From positions 5,001 through 69,000 of the forward strand of contig JAXRKP010001701.1 of NCBI GenBank assembly GCA_037039925.1: 64,000 nt of DNA, in the 5' to 3' direction. Within the stretch, counting starts at the first letter, position 1. Each line of letters starts with the position of its first letter. Source of the DNA: Doris montereyensis. Taxonomy: Eukaryota > Mollusca > Gastropoda > Nudibranchia > Dorididae. Of this stretch, positions 22,780 through 32,650 are shown in pieces. Position numbers and translations under genes: made by a program. A model generated the notes under the pieces. The model saw only the letters and a list, made by a program, of their open reading frames with translations. It did not search any database and was not told where the DNA came from.

Positions 22780-23538
22780 GATAATACAATGTGTATATGA
22801 TCTCGCATTACATAATAATGGGTGTATGAAAAGAAAAGGTAAAGGAATAAGCATACGGTACATAAAAATGTGACCAAAAATCTTTTAGTGTGACGTTTTG
22901 ATTTGTGTGTTTCCACGTTTTGTTGATGACAATTTCATTGTGGATGGGTCATTCTTGTATCGGTTTTGCCTTTCCCATGTTACGTTTGCCCTTCCTTTCT
23001 TTATCTTTCTCATTCTTTGTGGGTAAGTCATCTTTTCCCCTCTTTCCTAAAGTCATCACTTAAGGATATATGGGTAAAACTCTTAAATTAAAAAAATAAA
23101 TTTTTGTGGTGTTATTTTTGTTTCGCCTGGATTTTTGTTTTTATTGTCTTTTGATATTTTTACTTGTTTTCAGTGATGGCAGATGGTAAAACGATCCATG
23201 TCCACATTCCTAATTTCATCCTTCTCTCTTGAAATTGTGTGTGTGTGAGTAAGCGACAGAAAATATTATCAAAGTGGAATCGGGGGCACTTTCCGCTTTG
23301 AACAGGTTTCCATTTTAGCAGGTTCAACTGTAATGACAAATATTATCTTCATGCTAAAATGATGTTTTTCTTTAAATCGGTATAGTTATGATGTAAAGGA
23401 ATTATCGCTAAAATTAAAGAATTATAGTTCTGTCTGTTTACATTAATTCCAGAAGTGACATTTAAGTGACCACGTGGTTTCAATTTATTTTATCATGCCA
23501 AATGATATTTAAGCTGTCAAACAAGCATTTTATTGAAC

Positions 23539-23584
23539 ATGCTGGAGGACTTCCATACTGGGGTAATCTTATTATTTTTCGCTG
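23539..23584 (+). CDS. Candidate first exon with hydrophobic N-terminus (uncertain)
   Basis: An ATG opens MLEDFHTGVILLFFA and is followed by a strong donor, G then GTGAGTAC. The outgoing phase (one leftover base) matches the incoming phase of the exon at 29204. It could be the first exon of the HIRIP3-like gene, because vertebrate HIRIP3 also starts with a short acidic/aromatic segment, but the hydrophobic core looks more like a signal peptide. Chance is a real alternative, since short ORF plus donor combinations are common. Confidence 0.2.
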
Positions 23585-23599
23585 GTGAGTACAATTCAA

Positions 23600-24130
23600 C
23601 GGAAAGTAACAAACATATCAAACCATCTATAGATATATCATAAATAAGGAATTGTGATAGATTAGAGGACCTTAAGAGTCAAATTTGTAGTCATACTTGG
23701 ACTCTACTTACATTTAGAACGCCTAGATTAGATCTATGTAGTCGGATCAAGTCAGCTGAAAGGAAAGGACTTTCACAATCATATCGCGTCTTTGAGTCTG
23801 ATTACGATTACAAAAGTAGACATTAATTTCACAAACATCATTTCTTGCACTGAGGGCAGCAGCCATGCACGGGAAAATGGTATTTTAGATCTACTAGAGC
23901 TACAATCTGAACAATGTTTTTGTTTTGTTGTGTTTGGGCGGGGGATAAAAACAGCTAGTATTGGTATTATTCCAAACACGGTTGGGAATAAGAAAAATTA
24001 GTATTCATTCCCCCCAAAAAAACAAAGTATTTTTTTTATTCTGGTCTGTAGAATAGAGCTACAATGATAACTTACCATTCTTAAAGTTCCTTCGTTAAAC
24101 ATAGGTGGAGATCTAGAATCCAGACTAGCT
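23600..24130. other. No gene seen
   Basis: No repeat or coding signal is recognised apart from short AGATCTA-type words. Confidence 0.4.
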
Positions 24131-24174
<44 letters not shown>

Positions 24175-24312
24175 AGATCTAGATCACATCAATCAGGAGA
24201 GAAAAAATGTCCACAGCCGTGCTCCCAGAAACGAGAGAAATGCCTTCCCTTCCTTCCAGACCAACGCCAACACATCTAGGTCTAGATCCAGACTAGATCT
24301 AGATCTAGGTCT
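24131..24312. repeat. (TA)n run and TCTAGATC-type repeats
   Basis: A TA run (24133-24170) merges into TCTAGATCTAGATC, which reappears at 24275-24310 as clustered CTAGATCTAG and CTAGGTCTA words. Confidence 0.85.
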
Positions 24313-25590
24313 ATTGTATAATTTGAATTTCTCCGTTTGCACAGACACAGATTCTACATCTTCGTGGAAACGCTATAAGAACATGACAGTGACAACGACA
24401 CCTGGTGCCTGGTCTGTAACGCAATGTTATATCATAAGTGCAATGACATGGATTTGTTTTGAGAGGTGAGATAGAGAAAGTAGCCAGCTATTATGTTAAG
24501 CAGGCCAAAAGACAACATTAAGCTCACAGTTATGTTTACTTCCTGCTAGTTTAGGGGAGATCTTCTGTGTCACAGGATATAAAACTCATGTTGATAATAC
24601 GATTTTCTTTATGTTTGTAGTCGACTAAAAGAACACAGTAATTTTTCTATGTGATTTTTAAGTCGTTTACGTGAACATATAAATATAGGCTCAATGAGTC
24701 CCTCCATCAAATAGAAGCATGCTCAATCATACGATTTGTCCACCTGAATCCTAATTTTTCTCTTACCTTATTTCTACCGTCCTTATTTCTCCATTCAGGT
24801 AATACCGAAATAAGACTACTGTTACAGGGGAATTATTCTCTCAATGACGTTCATTGATCAGAGAAAACAAACAAATTCAAATTCCATAGGACTAGTGGTG
24901 AAGCTACCTTGTTTTTGTAGCGTTTTGATTCGAATATACACACTTTTTTTCTATTCTAACATTAAGCATTGTGGGTGCATCACGTCACGTATTGAGATTT
25001 CAGCATGTTCATATTTCATCATAAACTTGCCTGTGGGATCCCACCACTTTGATTCCCATGGTTAAATCGCAATAATCTATACAAAGTAACCAATTTAGAA
25101 TCAAATTATTTTTTCTATAAACGTTTATGTTACGTTGCATTGAATGATTGCAATGATTGTAGAGATATAGGCAATGAGCTGACCTTAATGTTTTTCTAAC
25201 GTTGACTTTAAATCCAGCGCTTAGTTGAAGAACAGGAGCTGATTTTGGAGTACTTTTTCCTAGCCAATGGGTTAAGTGAGAAGATCAAGAAATATTTTAT
25301 TTTGCCTTATAGAAAAAAGGCAACGGAAAAGCAATTTTAAATTCGAAAAAGTTGATTATTTCATTGATTGTGGTTTGGAATTTAGTGTCGATACCGGTAA
25401 TATGACAATATCGAAACAGTCAACTGAAGTGATAGTGAATACAAAATTATAACTTTGGCGCTGAAGACAAAACAAGAGCGTTTGATTTAATCATTTTAAC
25501 TAAGATGGACATGGAAGCAATTGTGCGACAGATTGTTTCAGATTATGGAACTGAGTAAATAGATGGATTAAATAAATATGTTCATCCCCC
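24313..25590. other. No gene seen
   Basis: Contains only short uninformative open frames, including one of 73 codons at 24844-25065 without recognisable motifs. Confidence 0.45.
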
Positions 25591-25599
25591 AATAATACT

Positions 25600-25905
25600 A
25601 GTTCTAGATCTAGATCAAATTTGAAATTAGACATAGATTTCTAGATCTAGAATCTAGATTCTAGATCTAGATCTCTACATTCTAGATGTCTAGATCTCTC
25701 TAGATCTAGATCTAGATATTATCTAGATCTAGATTCATAGATTTTAGATATAATCTTATTTGATCTATAGATCTATAAGACAAGATTTAGATTCTAGAAT
25801 CTAGCTCTAGATCTATTAAATCTAGAATATAGATCTATATTACATCTAGATCCTACCTAGAATATAAATATCTAGATCTAGAAGAATCTACATCTAGATT
25901 TAGTA
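25600..25905. repeat. TCTAGATC-rich palindromic simple repeat
   Basis: About 300 bp built mostly from overlapping TCTAGA and AGATCT hexamers, both self-complementary, with small variants (AATCTAGATT, TATAGATC). Smaller patches of the same type occur at 15463, 24160-24310, 31869-31885, 32272-32300, 37990-38002, 43590-43960 and 62467-62490. Confidence 0.92.
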
Positions 25906-26058
25906 TTGATTGTTATATGGCAGGTTTCACAAAATGGTCCATCCCCATTTCCCTCTTTTGTCAATATTTACATGTTTGATTTCTTACAAGTGTTATACAT
26001 ACCATGTTAAAGCTTAGAACCTGAGGATTCCAGATATATAACGTTAAGAGATAGGCTG

Positions 26059-27281
26059 TGATTATTCTCCGCCGGTTTTCTACTGCGGTGGTCTCGCGCT
26101 ATCGAGAGGTGATGTGATTTCATCATCCCGCGCTTTTGTCTATTTTCCGCCGGGTTTTCTACTGCCGTGGTCTCGCCGGTATCGAGAGAGACACAGAGAG
26201 GGGAGAGAGAGAGAGGCTTCTTCTTCTTCTTCTTCTTTTTCTTCTTCTGCTTCTTCTTCTTCCTCTTTCTTTCCTCTTCCTCTTCCTTTTCCCCTTCTTC
26301 TTCTGCTTCTTCTTCCTCTTCTTCTACTTCTGCTTCTTCTTCTTCCTCTTCTTCTTCTTCCTCTTCTTCTCCTCCTTCCTCTTCTTCTGAGAGGGAGGGA
26401 GAGAGAGATACACAGAGAGGGAGAGAGAGACAGACAGAGAGAGAGAGAGGCTTCTTCTTCTGCTTCTTCTTTTTTCCTCTTTATTTCCTATTCCTCTGCC
26501 TTTTCCTCTTCTTCTTCCTCTTCTGCTTCTTCTTCTTCTCCTCCTCCTTTTCTTCCTCTTCCTCTTCTTCCTGTTTCTTTCCTCTTCCTTTTCTTCTGAG
26601 AGGAAGAGAGGCAGAGAGAGAGAGAAAGGCTTCTTCTTCCTTTCTTTCCTCTTCTGCTTCTTCTTCTCCTCCTTCCTCTTCTTCTTCTGAGAGGGAGGGA
26701 GAGAGACACATAGAGAGGGGGAGAGAGAAAGAAAGAGAGAGACAGAGACAAACAGAGAGGGAGAGAGAGAGAGAGAGAGGCTTCTTCTTCTTCTGCTTCT
26801 TCTTCCTCTTTCTTTCATCTTCCTCTTTTGAACATCTCTCCTTAGTCCTAGGACCCTGCTTGCATTGGTAGTATGGTAGCGAAGCATCCGGTATTTGAAA
26901 CGTTCGAACAGCGGATCGCTCTCGTTAATTTTCTCTGCTCCGACCAATGAAAATTTACAAAAGGTCATTTGTTCATACTGTTTTAGCCTTGTTTGCAAAT
27001 CAGTATCAGCATGGCATCTTGCTCCATGCACGAAATCCATTATCATCACCAACACAAGTTTGGGAAAGATTCGCACTTCACAAAAGCAGTCAAACAGAGA
27101 ACGGACAAAGAAACTGAAAGAAATGCCCGGTGTGACCGCGTGATCACGTCACCTCTCACCCGGCGAGACCACGGTAGTAGAAAACCCGGCGGAAAATAAA
27201 CAAAAGCGCGTGAATGATGAGATCACGTCACCTCTCGATAGCGGCGAGACCACGGCAGTAGAAAACCGGCGAAGAATAAAC
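26059..27281. mobile_element. Fold-back-like element with about 125-bp inverted arms
   Basis: The left arm (26059-26187) and right arm (about 27154-27281) are near-perfect reverse complements. Each arm holds two units of about 78 bp with CCGCCGGGTTTTCTACTGCC, GTGGTCTCGCCGGTATCGAG and GGTGACGTGATC. The interior contains alternating polypurine and polypyrimidine blocks (26187-26828) and about 300 bp of ordinary sequence. No transposase frame is visible; the long frames over the interior are simple-sequence artefacts. A small extra inverted pair of the same CCGCCG motif lies just outside the right arm (27289-27316). The class is unknown; a fold-back or non-autonomous DNA transposon is the simplest reading. 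Confidence 0.72.
26187..26828. repeat. Alternating polypurine/polypyrimidine array
   Basis: On the plus strand (GA)-rich purine blocks (26187-26214, 26388-26450, 26598-26628, 26689-26778) alternate with (CTT)-rich pyrimidine blocks (26215-26387, 26451-26595, 26629-26688, 26779-26828). Junctions repeat as GAGAGGCTTCTTCTTC and CTTCTTCTGAGAGG, so the array is a tandem repeat of a purine-plus-pyrimidine unit of variable length. Such tracts can form triplex DNA. Confidence 0.88.
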
Positions 27282-27316
27282 AAATTGGGTTATTCTCCGC
27301 CCGACGGAAAATACAC

Positions 27317-28050
27317 ATTCCCTAAGAGATATCAAAGGACTGAGGCTTTTAAAAGTCATGTTTTTTCAGTCAAGGGGCATAACTGAAAATTCTAGGTCCA
27401 ATGTCAGTAACACCATGTTACGCAACACTGCACGGGTCCCCCAACTGAGGTTTCCCTGGCGTTTATTTAGTGACGCATCGCTTGGGCATTTGGTTTGGAG
27501 AGTTCCCTGACTTTTCCCTAGTTCTTTATAAGGTGAAGTCTGTGTTTGTGTTTCCCGACACCTCGGGCGTGGAGTCTACGGCCGGTGCCTTATTGTTGAT
27601 CAGACGACTTGCGCGTTCTGGATCGTGTGGGTGGATGAAAACCGATGCTTTTTTGTCCCATTTTTTTTGGTAAAATTCTGTGATTGTACCCCTTTATACT
27701 ATCCTTATTAAATATTACGTGTTACGGGTTTGTCGTGTTTGTCATTTTGCTTCACGACTTATAAACAGTGAGAATGCGATACTTGTAGACAGATATTTGC
27801 TAATAAAGAGGGAGAGAGAGAGAGGAAAAGAAAGAAAGGCATCAGCAACAAAACCCTAACCGAAAAGAAACCGCTTTTGTCGACAATAGTTCTTTTTCCT
27901 GTACGTGCCCGCCCTAGTCTCATCATCGCTCCCACCCCCCAGCTCCGACTATCTACAGGCACATAGAGCGCCCCACTAGACTAATGCAAATTTGTGTCTT
28001 TATCGATCGATAATTGCTTCGCGGAATACAGGATGGGAGCGGTGGCTGAC
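27317..28050. other. No gene seen
   Basis: Includes a 67-codon open frame at 27470-27673 without recognised motifs and a short GA-rich stretch near 27810. No gene can be supported. Confidence 0.4.
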
Positions 28051-28059
28051 AAATCTTGA

Positions 28060-28610
28060 ACTCTACTTGAACAAAAAGGTCCTAGGACTGAGCCTTGAGA
28101 GACGCCTGATTCCACAGGTAGGAAGTCGGATCTTGTTCACCGCTGTCTGCTGTCCGTAGGGAGTTCTTGATCCAGGCGTTGGTGTGGGCTCTAATTCCGT
28201 AGCGACGTAGTATGTAGACAAGTAGGGTGTGGCTGACTTTGTCGAATGCTTTTGAGAATGCGAGGACGATGGTGTCCTCCTGGTTTCCCTTCTCAATCTC
28301 TCTGGTAGTTTCATCCACGTACCCTAGGAGTTGGGTCTCACATGACCGTCTGCATCGAAAAGCCATGCTGCTCTGGACAATCTCATTGCTCTCAAAATGG
28401 GACACAATTTTGCTAGTGATGATATGTTCCACCAGCTTGCAGGCTACGCAGGTCAGGGAGATGGGGCAGTAGTTGGCTGCATTGTATTTTTCTCCGTTTT
28501 GAAGACAGGTGTAATATTGGCTTGTTTCCACTCCTGAGGTAGAGTACCGGATGTGTACGAAACGCAGTAGAGCAGGGTGAGGACTGGAGTGAGCTAGATA
28601 TATTCTGAAT
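28060..28610 (-). mobile_element. Antisense LINE reverse-transcriptase fragment
   Basis: Read on the minus strand: QEWKQANITPVFK (near 28530), YCPISLTCVACKLVEHIIT, a serine/alanine finger region, and VLAFSKAFDKVSHTLLVYIL (28275-28215), which holds the first catalytic aspartate region. Near 28105-28066 SQGSVLGPFLF appears in another frame, the QG(x)LGP box. The YADD box and everything downstream are absent, so this is a truncated copy of the jockey/CR1 type. One clear frameshift lies before the QGS box. Confidence 0.82.
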
Positions 28611-28810
28611 CTACACCAGATCTGGATCTGAACTCCTCACACACTTTTATATTATGTAGAGCCAGCTTTATATTGATTTATAAATTAAGTTTCATTTGAA
28701 GACGCATTACATTCACTTTGTTTTCATTTTAAGTGATGGTATATCCTTTTAGCCATAATATTATAAAACTTCTTATGCAACAAAAACTCTAAAATGTGTT
28801 GTTTTTAATG

Positions 28811-29115
28811 TGGGGAATTGATGGTCTAGCGGCAAGGTGTCTGCCTTTCAACCAAAAGGTCGTGAGTTCAAGCCCCGATGATTGAAACCTATTTTCAGGT
28901 TGTTGGGTTTTTTTCAAGTGAAACCCACCCCTGGTCCATGTACCTGGGTTGACACCTAGTCCCATTGGAGACGGACAATAAAAAGGAGGACCTGCGGGCA
29001 GATCACAACAAATCTGTGCACGTTAAAGACCCCTTAGCTGTTTACAGGGCAGATTGGGCAGAATTAAAATTCCCGAGATCACCTTAGTTGTGGATGAGGG
29101 TAACATCAAATCAAG
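28811..29115 (+). repeat. tRNA-derived SINE, sense copy
   Basis: A tRNA-like head with A box TGGTCTAGCGG (28822-28832) and B box GAGTTCAAGCC (28864-28874) is followed by a body containing CACCTAGTCCCATT, GGACAATAAAAAGG, GTGCACGTTAAAGA, GCTGTTTACAGGGCAG and TTAGTTGTGGATGAGGGTAA. The body matches the antisense copy at 13850-14135. A GCACGTTAAAGA-type segment recurs in many invertebrate SINEs as I recall. It ends about 90 bases upstream of the splice acceptor of the first supported HIRIP3-like exon. Confidence 0.85.
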
Positions 29116-29203
29116 TTCCATGAAAAAATACTAGTCTATCATTTATACTATAGTTTTTTTTACTTTAATTTTGCATTTCTGCAACATTATGATCTTATTT
29201 CAG

Positions 29204-29376
29204 AAATGTCTTGCTTTCCATCTAGGGTTGCTACAAGACGGTTGGTGAGAACAACTTACAAGGAGAGGAACGGTCTGACTGCTTTGTCTAAGAATGAAAA
29301 GACAGACATCCATTTTTACCTGGACAAGATTGTGGAGGAGCTCATTACATGCCCTGTAGATACAGCAATATCCCAG
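29204..29376 (+). CDS. HIRIP3: HIRIP3-like exon: N-terminal DEK-C-like domain
   Basis: The acceptor is TTATTTCAG (ending 29203) and the donor is CAG then GTACTT. The exon enters with two bases completing a codon and leaves in phase 0. It encodes a block with RRLVRTTYKERNGLTALSK, then DIHFYLDKIVEELI and PVDTA. Human HIRIP3 has near its N-terminus a basic RRRY segment followed by a charged helix ending in VEEELL and then VDEA, in the same order and spacing. That region is related to the DEK C-terminal fold. The resemblance is from memory and not from a search. The ATG at 29206 is probably internal, because the domain normally begins about 25 residues earlier. Confidence 0.6.
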
Positions 29377-29679
29377 GTACTTTGGTTACGGGAATTTTTC
29401 TGCGCCACCAATATCTCCCAGGTTTAGATTTTTGGGCGCTACCAGTATCCCAGGTACAGTCGGTTCTGGTTTATCGCAACTCATTTTTACCGGTATGTTA
29501 TAGTTATAGGAGTGACAACAAGCAAACAGATACACATTTTCTCCTGCCCCTGCCGGACTCGCCACCCACCACCATCATTGCCCAACCAGCAATAATACTA
29601 ATACTAATAATACATCGTGGAATTCAAGGGGCCTATCAGTTTCACTATTTGCCCCTGGACTTCTTATGGAAAGTTGCAA

Positions 29680-29773
<94 letters not shown>

Positions 29774-30872
29774 AACATACCGGTTACTATTATTCCTGAA
29801 CGCCTTTTATGGACCTGGGTAGTTTTCATTGCGTTTGATATGTTGCTTTAGGGAATTTAATACAAACATTGAAGGTATGAAGTGCAGGTTATTCCATCCA
29901 TCAACACATTTGTTTTCTTTAATTTTATAACCCCAGCTCCATTCTTCCCAAAAACCGAGAGGTGTACTTATAAAGGTCTGTGTGCTTATTAGGGATAATA
30001 TGGTATCTATTGATTGTCCTTTCACTTATTTCTTTATGTACAGTATACTATACAATATTCTTTTTATTCATAATGATGACAAACCCATCAAAAATGCTAT
30101 TCTGCATTAGGGTACACTTCTTTCTTTTGTATTCTGCATTACGTTTTATATATATACACACACACACACACACTGGAACCTCTCTTAGTGGATTGTAAAA
30201 GTATCCCGATTAGCCGGATTTCCCGACGACCTAGGGATTTTGATTGTTCCTCAGCAGTTTGAAGTTCCTGAGCCCTTCTGTGAGTGGTAAAATATAGTAT
30301 TAAACGAACAAGTAGCCACAGGGCCAGTTGGTCAAAACAATGATGGCATGCATCGGTGATGTCAGTCACAGTCGAACTTTGTCTGGTGGTAGATAGATAG
30401 ACACATAATCAAGAATGCATAGTAGATCGTTAAATCTCATCGTGTATCCACCCTTGTGATTGACTGGTTAAACGGCCCATAAAAGACAATGACAGGTCAG
30501 GTTTGTTTTCTAAGGGCCGTCCCGTGTCAATACCGTCCTGTATTGCTAGGTGGACGAGCAAAGTCTGGCTCGATGCCTGATTTGCCACATCGTATACATA
30601 ACACATAATGTATAACACGTGTAGCACTAATGCAGGTGTAACAATTGATGTTTTGCTAACATAGAAACTAAATTTGGATAACAAGTGCGTGTTGGAGTAA
30701 AATAAATGATTATGGTGGAAATGGGGATGATAATCAATGCAAGCCCACGGGGGGGGGGTGATCTATGGCACTGACGATTTCAAACAAAGTTGAGATTTAA
30801 TGGATGGCTGTCTTGTCTGTCTTTTGCTCTTGCTCACTCTCTCTCCCTCTGCCTTTCTACTCCCATTTTCTC

Positions 30873-30914
<42 letters not shown>

Positions 30915-32559
30915 GGTGTCCAGCAAGGTCGGAAATATGTCGGATTTTTCATACTCAGGTCGGAAATTGGTGTCTTGGGTAGGAAATCAAGTAGGAAATG
31001 GGGCTCAGGTGGTAAAAACAGGGTTCCCATGCATCAGGGAAATCTTGGGAAAAAAACTTTCCCGGTCAAGAAAATACCAGGGGAAATGATGTATTCAGGA
31101 CGAACATGAGAAAAAATCAGGGAAATCGAAGTAGATATGAACAATTATCGGCACCGCGAAATAGGAAAATGCGAATAAGTTTGTGGACGATGAATCATCA
31201 TTTTGTCATCCATTTCCGGTCATTAATGCTTTGTTGTCTGGCGATTCTTTCATGTTGAAACTAAACGATTCCGATACCTTCTTTAAAATTGTAAAGTTTG
31301 CCCGGGGAATTAGTATCGGATTTCGACACAAAGTTGTCAATACTTTCTTTAGTTTTAGCGCCTATGCCAATACCATGAACTGCGTATCTCTGCTGAGCCT
31401 CCTTGTCCTTTAAACCGATCGCGCACGTTGTTGTATGGTTTGTGTCAAAGAAAGAGAAACAGAGGGCAATGTGCATATGTTAAGTCCGATCGCGCACGTG
31501 TGTGTGTAAGTGTAAGAAGGCTAGACCAATCGCGCATGTGTATATTAGTATTAGAGAATATGTATATGAATGGTCGGGAGTTTACGGATGACCGAAAGGC
31601 AATGCAAGTGTTTAGTGAGAATAAAGGAGGTTGGATAATCGACGGGATATCATGCACGCACGGCTGATAGTAGAATAGAGGTGGGGGGAGGGGACAGGGT
31701 GAAGAAAGTCAACGTGAAAACATGATGGCAAAACAAGAGGCGACTGAGTCTGACATACGGTATCGGGGGAGAAATAAATAAATAACGAAAGTGTCTTCCA
31801 CTACAGTGTAGACATTGGTGGGAACGGTTAGAACTGGGACGTTACCGGGAAGAAGGCATTCATGTACTGTACTAGATTTAGATCTAGATTCCGGTTTTAT
31901 TGAAGAAAGAAAGAGGGGTGGGGTGGTTGCCAATATAATTGAGATTTTTACTAGGGGAGGGGGTGGTTAGTCAATTAAAAATTAGATCTAGTTTTAAGTT
32001 TTTGATCCTGAGAAAGAAAGAGAGACTGGTGGGAGGTAGGGGCTGGTGGCTAAAAGAACAGAGGAAGATTTATAATTGGTAGAGTTCAATCAAGTTATAG
32101 AAAAAGCCCACCAAACCTCCTTTTCTTCTCGGTAGACTAGTATTTCTGCGTGTGTTTAGGCTATGATGATATTGTCACTCTTGTGTTTGATTTATTTTTC
32201 GAAAGGAGAATTTACAACAAAAAATTCATTTTTGCAGTTTGCATGTTTTGTGAAATGATAGGGGTAGATCTACATGTATCACTACTAGTACTAGATCTAT
32301 CAGTTATCAGAATTGAATTTTTTTCCAGAAATGTGTGGGGAAAATGCTGAAATATTATTAATCCAAAGTGCAACATTAAAGAAATGTTTGATCACTTTCC
32401 GTTTCATTGAGATTCACTAGAAAGTCACTCATTTATGATTTTTGAAATTGGAAATATTTACGCTATTCTCCATTCCTGGCGTCGGGAGAGTATTTAATTT
32501 CCTAGGTAGGATTTTTGTGTTGAGGTAGGACATTTTCAGTTGACTTTTTGCTGGAGAGA

Positions 32560-32650
<91 letters not shown>

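Noticed and set aside
22590..23335. The two Tigger-like blocks as left and right ends of one 700-bp element
   Set aside because: Both are oriented the same way, so they cannot be the inverted ends of a single element.
26114..27076. Long open frames (84-250 codons) over the GA/CTT array on both strands
   Set aside because: They are rich only in S, F, L or R, E, K because of trinucleotide and dinucleotide repeats, and overlap in all frames.
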